NCBI GenBank assembly: GCA_023388075.1
Contig: JAEWGX010000016.1
Location: 1-64,000 of the forward strand
Direction: 5' to 3'
Source of the DNA: Pseudomonadota bacterium
Lineage (GTDB): Bacteria; Pseudomonadota; Gammaproteobacteria; Burkholderiales; Burkholderiaceae_E
DNA length: 64,000 nt
Of this stretch, positions 22,457 through 31,335 are shown one piece after another; positions within the stretch are counted from its first letter, which is position 1, and the number at the start of each line of letters is the position of its first letter. The notes beneath the pieces were generated by a model. The model did no database searches. It was not told the origin of the DNA and saw only the letters and a program-made list of their open reading frames with translations. The position numbers were made by a program, and so were the translations under genes.

Positions 22457-25181
22457 CGAGCAGCTCGCGCCAGCGGTACACCTGCTCCAGCGCCTGGCGG
22501 GGCGTGAGCGAATCGATATCAAGTTCGCGCAGCTCCGCGCCGATCCGGTCGGCCGACGAGGCGCTCGATGAGCCGGCTGGAGCGTGCTCCTCGGATGCGG
22601 GTCCGGGCCGGCCGCCCGCGGCCAGGGCCGGCTCCGGCGTGTCCGGAAGCGGCGCGGAGAAGAGATCGAGCTGTGGTCGCTGGGCCGCCGCTGCCTGCTC
22701 GAGCGCTTGCAGCGTCGCCCGCGCATGCTTCAGCAGCCGCGCCGGCAGCCCGGCGAGGCGGGCCACCTGAAGTCCATAGCTCTGGCTGGCCGGGCCTTCC
22801 CGCACCTGGTGGAGGAAGACGATGCCTCCCGCATGCTCGGCCGCCGCCAGGTGCAGGTTGACCGCCGCGCTGGACTCGGACGCGAGCGAGGTCAGCTCGA
22901 AGTAGTGCGTCGCGAACAGGGTGAGCGAGCGGCTGGTATCGAGCAGGTGCCAGGCGATGGCATGGGCGAGCGCGAGGCCGTCGAATGTCGAGGTGCCGCG
23001 CCCGATCTCGTCGACCAGTACCAGCGAGCGCTCGGTGGCCGCGTTCACGATCACCGCGGCCTCGGTCATCTCCACCATGAAGGTGGAACGTCCGCCCGCC
23101 AGGTCGTCGGACGCGCCGATGCGGGTGAAGATGCGGTCGATCGGACCCACCTCGCAGCGCTCGGCCGGCACGAAGCTGCCGCACCAGGCGAGGATCGCGA
23201 TGAGCGCCGCCTGTCGCATGTAGGTGGACTTGCCGCCCATGTTGGGGCCGGTGACCACCAGGAGCCGGCGGTCGGCGTCGAGCTCGCAGTCGTTGGCGAT
23301 GAAGCGCTCCACCATGCGCTCCACCACGGGATGGCGGCCGGCCTTGATGCGCAGGCCGGGCTGGCCGGCGAGCGTCGGGCGCACCCAGCGCGACTGCTCC
23401 GCAACCGCGGCGAAGGCATGGCAACAATCGAGCGTCGCGCTCGCGGCAGCCAGCCGTTGCAGCGCCGGAATGTGCGGCGCGAGCGCCTGCAGCAGCTGCT
23501 CGTAGAGCGCCTTCTCGCGCGCGAGCGCGCGCTCGCGCGCCGACAGCGCCTTGTCCTCGAACGCCTTGAGCTCCGCGGTGATGTAACGCTCCGTCCCCTT
23601 GAGCGTCTGGCGGCGGCGGTAGTCGGTGGGCACCTTGTCGGCCTGCGCCCGGCCGACCTCGATGTAGAAGCCGTGGACGCTGTTGTAGCCGACCTTGAGC
23701 GTCGCGATCCCGGTGCGCTCGCGTTCGCGCTGCTCCATCTGCGCGAGGAACACGTCGCAATCGCGGTCGACGCTGCGCAGCTCGTCGAGCGTCGCGTCGA
23801 AGCCGTCGCGAATGACATTGCCGTCGCGCACCAGCGCCGGCGGATCGTCCGCGAGTGTCTCGGCGAGCAGAGCGCCCAGGGCGGGATCGACCTGCGCCGC
23901 CTCCGCGAGGCGGGCGATGGTGGACGCTGCCGCGTCTTCCACGCCGTCGGATCGCGCGAGCAGGGTCACGCAGCGCGAGAGCGACGGCAGGCTGTCCTTC
24001 AGCGCCACGAGCTCGCGCGGGCGCACGCTGCCGAGCGCGATCCGGGTGGCGATCCGCTCGATGTCGGCGCTGCCGGAGAGCTCGCGCGAAATCGGCTCCA
24101 CCAGGCGCCGCGCGATCAGCAGCTCCACCAGCGCCTGGCGTTCCATCACCTGGCCGCGGTCCTGGAGCGGCGCGAGCAGCCATTGGCGGAGCAGGCGGCT
24201 GCCGGCCGCGGTGGCGCACCGGTCCAGTCGTCCGAGCAGCGTCGCGCCGCGCTCGTCCTGCAGGGGCCGCACCAGCTCGAGGTTGCGGCGCGCCACCGGA
24301 TCGATCGCGATCAGCGCCTCGCGGCGCAGCCGGCGCACGCCCTGCAGATGGCGAAAGGGCCTTCCCAGCGTGAGCTCGAGGTAGTCGAGCAGCGCGCCGA
24401 TCGCACCCGCGGCGGCCGGCAGGTCCTCCAGCTCGGTGGCATGCAGCGTGTGCACGCCGAGGGTCTCGCGCAGCAGCCGCTCGCCGCGGGCCGGATCGAA
24501 CTGCCAGTCGGGGCGCTCGTTGATCGGCACGCTGCCGCCCGCCTGGAGCCGGCCGCGCAACCGTTCCAGCAGGGCCGGCCGCGACTTGACCGCACCCTCG
24601 GACACCAGCAGCTCGGCCGGGGCGATGCGCTCCAGCTCCGCATCCAGCTCCGCCGCGTCGACCTCGGTGACGAAGCACTCGCCGTTGGCGGCGATGATCG
24701 TCGCGATCACCACCCGTTGCGCGCCTGTGCCCTGGGCGCCGCCGGGGAAGGCGAGGGCCGCGAGCGGACGGTCCTCGCGTTCCGGAAGCAGCTGCGCGTC
24801 GGTGAGCGTGCCGGGCGTGACGGTGCGCACCACCTTGCGTTCGACGGGTCCCTTCGATGTGGCCGGATCGCCGATCTGCTCGCAGATCGCCACCGGGATG
24901 CCGAGCGCGACCAGCTTGGCGAGGTAGTAGTCCAGCGAGTGCACCGGTACACCCGCCATGGGGATCGGTTCGCCGCCGGAGGAGCCGCGGCTGGTGAGCG
25001 TGATCGAAAGGAGCGGCGCCGCTCGCTTCGCGTCGTCGAGGAAGAGCTCGTAGAAATCGCCCATGCGATAGAAGAGCAGGGCGTCGGGATGCTCCGCCTT
25101 TATCGAGAGGAACTGGCGCATCATCGGCGTGTGCGACGCCAGGTCCACGCCGCGCGCGAGATTCGCTCGCTCGTCCTTCAT
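22434..25181 (-). CDS. mutS: DNA mismatch repair protein MutS
   Basis: MutS recognises mismatches and recruits MutL. The 915-residue protein carries the mismatch-reading Phe-x-Glu within RMGDFYELF near residue 45, the connector and clamp regions, Walker A GPNMGGKST at 645-653, LVDEIGRGTSTFDG (Walker B) and FATHYFELT. A C-terminal segment with the MutS tetramerisation-type helix ends near DIDSLTPRQALEQVYRW. ATG at 25181 was chosen; a later MMRQFLSIK start is possible. It is convergent with nothing and leads the leftward group. Confidence 0.97.
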   Translation of the reverse strand: MKDERANLARGVDLASHTPMMRQFLSIKAEHPDALLFYRMGDFYELFLDDAKRAAPLLSITLTSRGSSGGEPIPMAGVPVHSLDYYLAKLVALGIPVAICEQIGDPATSKGPVERKVVRTVTPGTLTDAQLLPEREDRPLAALAFPGGAQGTGAQRVVIATIIAANGECFVTEVDAAELDAELERIAPAELLVSEGAVKSRPALLERLRGRLQAGGSVPINERPDWQFDPARGERLLRETLGVHTLHATELEDLPAAAGAIGALLDYLELTLGRPFRHLQGVRRLRREALIAIDPVARRNLELVRPLQDERGATLLGRLDRCATAAGSRLLRQWLLAPLQDRGQVMERQALVELLIARRLVEPISRELSGSADIERIATRIALGSVRPRELVALKDSLPSLSRCVTLLARSDGVEDAAASTIARLAEAAQVDPALGALLAETLADDPPALVRDGNVIRDGFDATLDELRSVDRDCDVFLAQMEQRERERTGIATLKVGYNSVHGFYIEVGRAQADKVPTDYRRRQTLKGTERYITAELKAFEDKALSARERALAREKALYEQLLQALAPHIPALQRLAAASATLDCCHAFAAVAEQSRWVRPTLAGQPGLRIKAGRHPVVERMVERFIANDCELDADRRLLVVTGPNMGGKSTYMRQAALIAILAWCGSFVPAERCEVGPIDRIFTRIGASDDLAGGRSTFMVEMTEAAVIVNAATERSLVLVDEIGRGTSTFDGLALAHAIAWHLLDTSRSLTLFATHYFELTSLASESSAAVNLHLAAAEHAGGIVFLHQVREGPASQSYGLQVARLAGLPARLLKHARATLQALEQAAAAQRPQLDLFSAPLPDTPEPALAAGGRPGPASEEHAPAGSSSASSADRIGAELRELDIDSLTPRQALEQVYRWRELLDDGAGGP

Positions 25182-25397
25182 GCGGCGGGATCCCGGCGTG
25201 CCGGGGGATTGACGAGCGTCGCGGGAGTCGCGTCCGCGGCGCCGGCATTCCGCGCGTCCAGGAATGGAAGCGTTTCGTTCACGGTCCGCAGTGTACCGAA
25301 CGCACACCCTGGGTCGGCGATACGGCCAGGTGTCCTGCCTTCGCAAGGGCGAGGTTTTCGCCCGGTCACGCCGTGACGTCGACGTCCGGTCCGCCCC

Positions 25398-26159
25398 TCA
25401 GTGCCGGGTCGTGGCGGGCTGCGCGAGCCGGGCGTAGAGATCGCCGGAGCCGTCCTCCGGCCGCAGCCTCGCGACCCACTTCCTTGTCTGCTCGGGTGTC
25501 AGCCATTCCGCCGAGCCGAAGCGCGACGTCTCGCCGGCCGACCAGTTGTACCGATAGTCCGCGAGCTCGGCGAGCCGGTCGATGCAGGCGAGCGCCTGGT
25601 CGCGCGCCGCCCCCAGGTATTCGAACGACAGCGACCGCAGCGGCTGGGTCAGGCCGGACAGCACCGCGGGTTCCAGGCCTTCGACGTCGATCTTGACGAA
25701 GTCCGGGCGGCCGTGCGCCCGCACCAGCGCATCGAGCGTCGTCACCGACACCCGCGGCCCCGGTTCCCAGGCGACATGCCGGAAGCCTTCTGTCTCGCTC
25801 ATCCGAGAAACCCATTCCGGATTCAGGCTCGATACCGTCGGCGTGCGGGGACTGGCCAGAAGGCGCGCCTCGCCCTCGGTAGCGCCGGCCGCGGCCTCCA
25901 CGATCACAACCTGGGCGTCGCGCCCGTAGAGCGCGCGCAGGATCCGGGCGAAATCCGCCTGCGGCTCCAGCGCGATGACGCGCGCGCCGATGGCGCGAAA
26001 GCAGCGCAGGCGGTTGCCCACGTGCGCACCGATGTCGAAGCAGAGGCCGCCGGCGGGCACGAGGTCCGCGTAGAGCCGGCGCATCCTGCCGGCCCGGAAG
26101 GGAACGCCGTAGTAGAGGCCCAGCGAGCGGGCGATTCCGAGGTAGCGCGATGCGTTCAT
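25398..26159 (-). CDS. FkbM family methyltransferase
   Basis: A 253-residue SAM-dependent methyltransferase of the FkbM family, which O-methylates sugars or other small substrates. Motif I is CFDIGAHVGNRLRCF, the acidic residue of motif II is in VIALEPQADF, and the family marker DFVKIDVEGLEPAVLSGL is present. The C-terminal helical region is less conserved. The start is ATG at 26159; the longer open frame upstream lacks family sequence. It is divergent from the sugar ABC importer across 164 bp, but no functional link is evident. Confidence 0.87.
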   Translation of the reverse strand: MNASRYLGIARSLGLYYGVPFRAGRMRRLYADLVPAGGLCFDIGAHVGNRLRCFRAIGARVIALEPQADFARILRALYGRDAQVVIVEAAAGATEGEARLLASPRTPTVSSLNPEWVSRMSETEGFRHVAWEPGPRVSVTTLDALVRAHGRPDFVKIDVEGLEPAVLSGLTQPLRSLSFEYLGAARDQALACIDRLAELADYRYNWSAGETSRFGSAEWLTPEQTRKWVARLRPEDGSGDLYARLAQPATTRH

Positions 26160-26239
26160 GCGGTGCCGACAGGACGACGAGAGGCGCCATGCGGCAAGCG
26201 CTGTGCCGGCTTCCCGGGACCTAGGGGATAGCCCGGGTC

Positions 26240-26270
26240 TTGACCGCTCCACCTCGAAGAGCGTTAGCAT
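26240..26270 (+). promoter_or_regulatory. Possible sigma70 promoter of the ABC importer
   Basis: TTGACC at 26240-26245 is followed 19 bp later by TAGCAT (26265-26270), about 55 bp before the binding-protein start. A good GGGGAG ribosome-binding site follows at about 26310-26315. Spacing is longer than ideal, so this is tentative. Confidence 0.35.
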
Positions 26271-26323
26271 CATAGGCTGGCCGACGCGACCGCCGCGGGG
26301 CTCGAAAAAAGGGGAGACAGTTC

Positions 26324-27637
26324 ATGAACCAGAATCCACGCCGTACCCTGCTCAAGGCAGGGACCGCGCTGGGCGCCAGTGGGTTGATCGGGGTGCCGGC
26401 GCTGAACGCCCAGACCACCTGGAACAACGAGCCCGAGAAGGGCGCGCGCTTGCGCGTGCTGCGCTGGAGCCGGTTCGTCCAGGGCGACATCGACGCCTAC
26501 ATGGCCAATGTCAAGAAGTTCACCGAGAAGACCGGGATCGAGGTCCGCGTGGACAACGAGACCTGGGAGGACGTGCGGCCGAAGGCGGCGGTGGCGGCGA
26601 ACGTGGGCAGCGGCCCGGACATCGTCCTGTCCACCAACGACGACGCCAACATGTACCCGGACAAGCTGCTGGATGTCACGGACCTGTGCGAGTACCTCGG
26701 CGCGAAGTACGGCGGCTGGTACCCGGCGGTCGAGGCGTTCCTCAAGCCGGACGGCAAGAACTGGATCGGCGTCGGCCTCGGTTCCACCGGCTCGCTGATC
26801 GTCTATCGCGAGAGCCAGGTCAAGGCGGCCGGCTTCGATTCCTTCCCGAAGGACACGGACGGATTCCTCAAGCTGCTCCAGGCGCTCAAGGCCAAGGGGA
26901 CGCCCAGCGGCTTCGCGCTCGGCAACGCCACCGGCGACAGCGGCTGGACGCACTGGCTGATGTGGGCCTTCGGCGGGAAGATCGTCGACAAGGACAACAA
27001 CGTCGTCATCAACAGCCCGGAGACGATCAAGGCGCTGGAGTACGGGCGCGAGATGTATGCCACCTTCGTGCCCGGCACGCTGTCCTGGCTGGATCCGAAC
27101 AACAACAAGGCGTTCCTCGACGACCAGATCAGTGTCACGAACAACGGCATCTCGATCTACTACGCCGCGAAGAACTCCAAGGACCCGAAGGTCAAGGCGA
27201 TGGCGGATGACATCCAGCACGCCGCCTTCCCGGTGGGCCCGGTTGGCGAGCCGACGGAGTATCACCTGTTCTTCAACCAGATGATCTTCAAGTACACCAA
27301 GTACCCGAAGGCGGCCAAGGAGTTCCTGCGCTTCATGATGGAAGCCGACCAGTTCAACCCCTGGCTCGAAGGTGCCGGCGGCTACATCTCGCAGCCGCTC
27401 CGTGCCTACGAGAACAACCCGGTCTGGACGTCGGATCCGAAGCACACCCCGTACCGCGACTCCACCAAGAACCTGCGTCCCGCAGGCTACGCCGGTACGC
27501 TGGGCTATGCCTCGGCTGGCGCGCTCTCGGACTTCATCGTGTCCAACATGGTGGCCGAGGCGATCAGCGGTTCCCGTTCGCCCAAGGAAGCCGCGGAGCG
27601 GGCGCAAAAGCGCGCCGAGCGCTACTACAAGGTCTGA
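26324..27637 (+). CDS. Extracellular sugar-binding protein of an ABC importer
   Basis: A 437-residue family-1 solute-binding protein. The N terminus (NPRRTLLKAGTALGASGLIG) is a Tat-type signal peptide with twin arginines. The mature part contains typical alpha/beta lobes: FTEKTGIEVRVDNETW, GSGPDIVLSTNDDANMYPDK and aromatic-rich ligand-facing regions (WTHWLMWAFGGK). The two genes downstream encode its permeases, 6 bp and about 60 bp apart. The substrate is likely a sugar or polyol but cannot be determined. Confidence 0.9.
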   Translation: MNQNPRRTLLKAGTALGASGLIGVPALNAQTTWNNEPEKGARLRVLRWSRFVQGDIDAYMANVKKFTEKTGIEVRVDNETWEDVRPKAAVAANVGSGPDIVLSTNDDANMYPDKLLDVTDLCEYLGAKYGGWYPAVEAFLKPDGKNWIGVGLGSTGSLIVYRESQVKAAGFDSFPKDTDGFLKLLQALKAKGTPSGFALGNATGDSGWTHWLMWAFGGKIVDKDNNVVINSPETIKALEYGREMYATFVPGTLSWLDPNNNKAFLDDQISVTNNGISIYYAAKNSKDPKVKAMADDIQHAAFPVGPVGEPTEYHLFFNQMIFKYTKYPKAAKEFLRFMMEADQFNPWLEGAGGYISQPLRAYENNPVWTSDPKHTPYRDSTKNLRPAGYAGTLGYASAGALSDFIVSNMVAEAISGSRSPKEAAERAQKRAERYYKV

Positions 27638-27643
27638 CGCGGC

Positions 27644-28660
27644 ATGGCGCAGCAGCAGGATGCCGGCCGGATCCACGGCGGGGGCGCGGTGGCCCCGGTC
27701 GATGGGCTGGCCGGTGCCGGCCTGCCGCTGCGCTCGTCGGACAAGCCCCCGCGACAGTCGCTGCTCACCCGGCTCCAGAACAGCCGCAACGGGCTCGGCT
27801 TCTTCTTCATGTTGCCCGCGGGGGCGCTGCTGATCCTGTTCCTTTCCTACCCGCTCGGGCTGGGTGTCTGGCTCGGCTTCACGGACGCCAAGATCGGCCG
27901 GGGTGGAGAGTTCATCGGCCTGGAGAACTACGAGTTCCTCTGGGGCGACAGCGTCGCGCGCCTTGCGCTCTTCAACACCATCTTCTACACCTTCATCGCG
28001 AGCGTCCTGAAGTTCCTGCTCGGCCTGTGGCTCGCGCTGCTGCTCAATCGCGCCCTGCGCGGCGCCACCTTCCTGCGCGCGGTGGTGCTGCTGCCTTGGA
28101 TCGTGCCGACGGCACTGTCGGCGATCGCGTTCTGGTGGATCTACGATTCCCAGTTCTCCATCATCAGCTGGGTGCTGATGAAGGTCGGCCTGATCGACAA
28201 CTACATCGATTTCCTCGGGGATCCCTGGAACGCGCGCTTCTCCACCATCGCGGCCAATGTCTGGCGGGGCATCCCCTTCGTCGCCATCTCGCTGCTCGCG
28301 GGACTGCAGACCATCTCGCCGGCGCTTTACGAGGCGGCCGCGATCGACGGGGCCACGCCGTGGCAGCGCTTCTGGCACATCACGCTGCCGCTGCTCACGC
28401 CGATCATCGCGGTGGTCATGACCTTCTCGGTGCTCTTCACCTTCACCGACTTCCAGCTGATCTACGTGCTGACCCGCGGTGGTCCGCTGAACGCCACCCA
28501 CCTGATGGCCACGCTCTCCTTCCAGCGGGCGATCTCCGGCGGTGCGCTCGGGGAGGGCGCCGCGCTTGCCATCGCCATGGTGCCGTTCCTGCTGGCCGCC
28601 ATCCTTTTCTCCTACTTCGGCCTGCAGCGGCGCGCGTGGCAGCAGGGAAGCGACAGATGA
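27644..28660 (+). CDS. ABC sugar permease, MalF-like
   Basis: A 338-residue integral membrane protein. A cytoplasmic N-terminal tail of about 50 residues is followed by six membrane helices. The EAA loop is present as YEAAAIDGATPWQRFWHITL, where the permease docks its ATPase. FFFMLPAGALLILFLSYPLG opens the membrane part and WIVPTALSAIAFWWIYD the middle. It follows the binding-protein stop by 6 bp (ATG at 27644) and is certainly in the same operon. Confidence 0.93.
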   Translation: MAQQQDAGRIHGGGAVAPVDGLAGAGLPLRSSDKPPRQSLLTRLQNSRNGLGFFFMLPAGALLILFLSYPLGLGVWLGFTDAKIGRGGEFIGLENYEFLWGDSVARLALFNTIFYTFIASVLKFLLGLWLALLLNRALRGATFLRAVVLLPWIVPTALSAIAFWWIYDSQFSIISWVLMKVGLIDNYIDFLGDPWNARFSTIAANVWRGIPFVAISLLAGLQTISPALYEAAAIDGATPWQRFWHITLPLLTPIIAVVMTFSVLFTFTDFQLIYVLTRGGPLNATHLMATLSFQRAISGGALGEGAALAIAMVPFLLAAILFSYFGLQRRAWQQGSDR

Positions 28661-28720
28661 GCCACCGCCCGGCCCCGGCACATGGGGCGTGATGGGCGGC
28701 GGAGACAGCAAGGTGCACGA

Positions 28721-29599
28721 GTGAGCTCGAAGAAAGATCGCCCCGACAACGAGGGGATGGCATTCCTGGAGACGGCGAGACGTCGCTGGGTGACCGTCTA
28801 CATCCCGATGGCGATATTCGTCTTCGTGCTGCTCTTTCCGTTCTACTGGATGACGATCACCGCCATCAAGCCGAACGAGGAGCTGCTCTCGCGCGACGGC
28901 AATCCGTTCTGGGTGGTCAATCCCACGCTCGAGCACTTCAAGAAGCTGCTCTTCGAAACCGACTATCCCGCCTGGCTCTTCAACACGATGCTCGTGGCCG
29001 TGGTGGCCACCTTCGCCTCCCTCGTGGCCGCGGTGCTGGCCGCCTATTCCATCGAGCGCCTGCGCTTCAAGGGCGCGAGAACCAGCGGGCTCGCCATCTT
29101 CCTCGCCTACCTGATTCCGCCGTCCATCCTGTTCATCCCGCTCGCCATCGTGCTGCAGTGGTTCGGGCTCTTCAACACCCGCTGGGCGCTGATCCTCACC
29201 TACCCGACCTTCCTCATCCCGTTCTGCACCTGGCTGCTGATGGGGTATTTCCGCTCGATACCGTTCGAGCTGGAGGAATGCGCCCTGATCGATGGCGCGT
29301 CGCGCTGGGAGATCCTGGTGAAGATCGTGCTGCCGCTCGCCGTGCCGGGGCTGATCTCGGCGGGAATCTTCGCCTTCACCCTGTCCTGGAACGAGTTCAT
29401 CTACGCGCTCACCTTCATCTCGGATTCCGAGATCAAGACCGTGCCGGTCGCGGTCGTCACCGAATTGGTGGAGGGCGACGTCTACCACTGGGGTCCCTTG
29501 ATGGCGGGCGCCCTGCTGGGGTCCGTCCCGGTGGCCATCTTCTATTCCTTCTTCGTGGAGTACTACGTCGCCGGCATGACCGGCGCGGTGAAGGAGTAG
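28721..29599 (+). CDS. ABC sugar permease, MalG-like
   Basis: The partner inner-membrane permease, 292 residues with six predicted helices and the EAA loop ELEECALIDGASRWEILVKI. It opens with SSKKDRPDNEGMAFLETARR before the first helix (VTVYIPMAIFVFVLLFPFYW). GTG at 28721 behind AGGTG was chosen over an upstream ATG whose extension is not family-like, and over the internal ATG at 28757. No ATPase gene follows: the next gene is a convergent Lrp regulator. The importer must borrow an ATPase encoded elsewhere. Confidence 0.92.
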   Translation: MSSKKDRPDNEGMAFLETARRRWVTVYIPMAIFVFVLLFPFYWMTITAIKPNEELLSRDGNPFWVVNPTLEHFKKLLFETDYPAWLFNTMLVAVVATFASLVAAVLAAYSIERLRFKGARTSGLAIFLAYLIPPSILFIPLAIVLQWFGLFNTRWALILTYPTFLIPFCTWLLMGYFRSIPFELEECALIDGASRWEILVKIVLPLAVPGLISAGIFAFTLSWNEFIYALTFISDSEIKTVPVAVVTELVEGDVYHWGPLMAGALLGSVPVAIFYSFFVEYYVAGMTGAVKE

Positions 29600-29649
29600 C
29601 GAAGCGCAAGGTGCGGGCGGGGTTTGCGCAGTCGCGCAGCACCGCGCGT

Positions 29650-30093
29650 TCAGAGCCGGTAAGTCTTCAGGTGGATGCTGGTCTCGGTGTTGCTGATGCC
29701 CTTCAGCAGCCGGATCCGGTCCAGTATCTGAGAGAGCTGCGCCAGGTCGGCGGCACGCAACTCCGCAAGCAGGTCCCAGCGGCCGTTCGTGTCGTGCAGC
29801 ACTGCGACGCCCGGCTCCCCGAGCAGCCCGGCGACCACCTCGCGGGTCTGGTTGCCCTCGACCGCGATGCCCATCCATGCGCCGATCTCCTCCGGGCGGG
29901 CGTCCGGGCGTAGCCGCACGGTGTAGCCGACGATCACCCCCGCTTCCTCGAGCCGGTTCAGGCGATTGGTGACGGTGCCACGCGACACGCCGAGCCGGTG
30001 CGCGAGCTCGGCGATGCTGGCGCGGGCATTGGCCCGCAGCAGCGCGATCAACGACCGATCGGTATTGGACAATCCGTCAAGCGCGTTGGCCAT
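29650..30093 (-). CDS. Lrp/AsnC family transcriptional regulator
   Basis: A 147-residue feast/famine regulator. The N-terminal helix-turn-helix is ALLRANARASIAELAHRLGV plus SRGTVTNRLNRLEEAGVI, and the C-terminal RAM domain (about 70-147) binds amino-acid effectors. It is divergent from ocd-rocF across 123 bp, the classical arrangement of an Lrp-type activator and the amino-acid catabolic genes it controls; arginine or ornithine is a likely effector. Three phased repeats lie at its own start (separate entry). Confidence 0.92.
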   Translation of the reverse strand: MANALDGLSNTDRSLIALLRANARASIAELAHRLGVSRGTVTNRLNRLEEAGVIVGYTVRLRPDARPEEIGAWMGIAVEGNQTREVVAGLLGEPGVAVLHDTNGRWDLLAELRAADLAQLSQILDRIRLLKGISNTETSIHLKTYRL

Positions 30094-30120
30094 ATCGTCA
30101 GATTCTGCGCAGTTTCGTCA
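30074..30120. promoter_or_regulatory. Three phased YCGTCA repeats, candidate Lrp-type sites
   Basis: CCGTCA at 30074-30079, TCGTCA at 30095-30100 and TCGTCA at 30115-30120 are spaced 21 and 20 bp apart, about two helical turns. The last two extend to TCGTCAGATTCTG and TCGTCAAGTATCTG. Lrp octamers bind several phased sites. The region spans the lrp start and the presumed lrp and ocd promoters. Confidence 0.45.
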
Positions 30121-30173
30121 AGTATCTGTCGTTTACATTGCCGCGTCCACCCGCGAAGCTCTTCATGACGGGG

Positions 30174-30197
30174 GGGTCGCCCGGGGAAGGGCGACCC
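30174..30197 (+). promoter_or_regulatory. Perfect 9-bp hairpin in the ocd 5' leader
   Basis: GGGTCGCCC (30174-30182), loop GGGGAA, GGGCGACCC (30189-30197). The stem ends about 10 bases before the GGAGG-type ribosome-binding site of ocd. It could modulate translation or mRNA stability. It is not followed by T residues, so it is not an ordinary terminator. Confidence 0.5.
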
Positions 30198-30216
30198 GGG
30201 ATCGATGGAGGCAGGA

Positions 30217-31335
30217 ATGGAGTTCATCGGATCAGGAGTCGGTCGGGTCCAGGCGACGGCGGGGCGGCGCACGGCGGCGCGGGGTGACGGCGCGAGCCTC
30301 GCGCCGGCATCACTGCCGATCGGATTCCTGTCGGCCAGCGGTGCGGTGCGGCTGGTGCGCCGTCTCGGCGTCCGGACGGTGCTGGCCGGCATCGCGGCGC
30401 GCATCGAATCGGACTTTCGTCGCTGGGAATCGTTCGACAAGAAGGCCCGCATCGCCAATCATTCCGCTGGCGGCGTGATCGAGCTGATGCCGATCGCGGA
30501 TGCGCGCACCTGGAGCTTCAAGTACGTGAACGGGCACCCCGGCAACGGACAACTGGCGCGGCCGACGGTCATGGCCTTCGGCGCGCTCGCGCGAATGGCC
30601 GACGGCCAGCCGGAGTTCATCGCGGAGCTGACGCTGACAACCGCGCTGCGGACCGCGGCGACGTCGGGCCTTGCGGGCCGGTTGCTCGCGGGGCCGGGCT
30701 CTCGCACGATGGCGTTGATCGGCAACGGGGCGCAGGCGGAGTTCCAGGCACTCGCTTTCCAGGAGCTGGTCGGGATCCAGGCCGTGCGGGTGTACGACAC
30801 CGATCCGGCGGCCACCGCGAAGCTCTGCCGCAACCTGCGGGGCAGCGGGCTCGAGCTGGTGCCCTGCCGCGACGTTGCGCAAGCCTGTCGCGACGCCGAC
30901 ATCGTCACCACCGCCACCGCTGCGCAGCTGCGTGCCGCGGTCCTCACGCCGGACATGGTCGCCCCCGGGATGCACCTCAATGCGGTGGGCGGCGACAGCC
31001 CTGGCAAGACCGAGCTGCATCCGGACGTGGTCGCTGCCGCGAGCGTCTTCGTGGAGTACGAGCCGCAGACCCGGATCGAGGGCGAGATCCAGCAACTGCC
31101 CGCCACCGCGCCGGTGACGGAGCTCTGGCGCGTGCTGGGCGGGCAGGCCGAGGGACGCGTCGACGACCGTCAGGTCACCCTGTTCGATTCGGTCGGGTTC
31201 GCGCTGGAGGATTTCTCCGCGCTGCATTACATGCGCGGCGAAGCGCAGGCGCTCGGACTGGTGGAATCGATCGACCTGATCCCGGCGCTCGACGATCCCA
31301 AGGACCTCTACGCCCTCGTCGTCCCGACGCCATGA
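30217..31335 (+). CDS. Ornithine cyclodeaminase
   Basis: NAD-dependent enzyme of the ornithine cyclodeaminase/mu-crystallin family that converts ornithine to proline and ammonia. The 372-residue protein has the substrate-site segment FKYVNGHPGNGQLARPTVMA, ELTLTTALRTAATSGLAGRL, the Rossmann motif LIGNGAQAEFQALAF, MHLNAVGGDSPGKTEL, and FDSVGFALEDFSALHY. Two ATGs are possible (30205 and 30217). The second was chosen because it lies at a good distance from the GGAGG site. Its stop overlaps the arginase start by 4 bp (ATGA), so arginine-to-ornithine-to-proline catabolism is encoded as a coupled pair. Confidence 0.93.
   Translation: MEFIGSGVGRVQATAGRRTAARGDGASLAPASLPIGFLSASGAVRLVRRLGVRTVLAGIAARIESDFRRWESFDKKARIANHSAGGVIELMPIADARTWSFKYVNGHPGNGQLARPTVMAFGALARMADGQPEFIAELTLTTALRTAATSGLAGRLLAGPGSRTMALIGNGAQAEFQALAFQELVGIQAVRVYDTDPAATAKLCRNLRGSGLELVPCRDVAQACRDADIVTTATAAQLRAAVLTPDMVAPGMHLNAVGGDSPGKTELHPDVVAAASVFVEYEPQTRIEGEIQQLPATAPVTELWRVLGGQAEGRVDDRQVTLFDSVGFALEDFSALHYMRGEAQALGLVESIDLIPALDDPKDLYALVVPTP

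Noticed and set aside
22584..25376. A 930-codon frame opposite mutS
   Set aside because: Antisense to mutS, with no family sequence and shadow-like composition.
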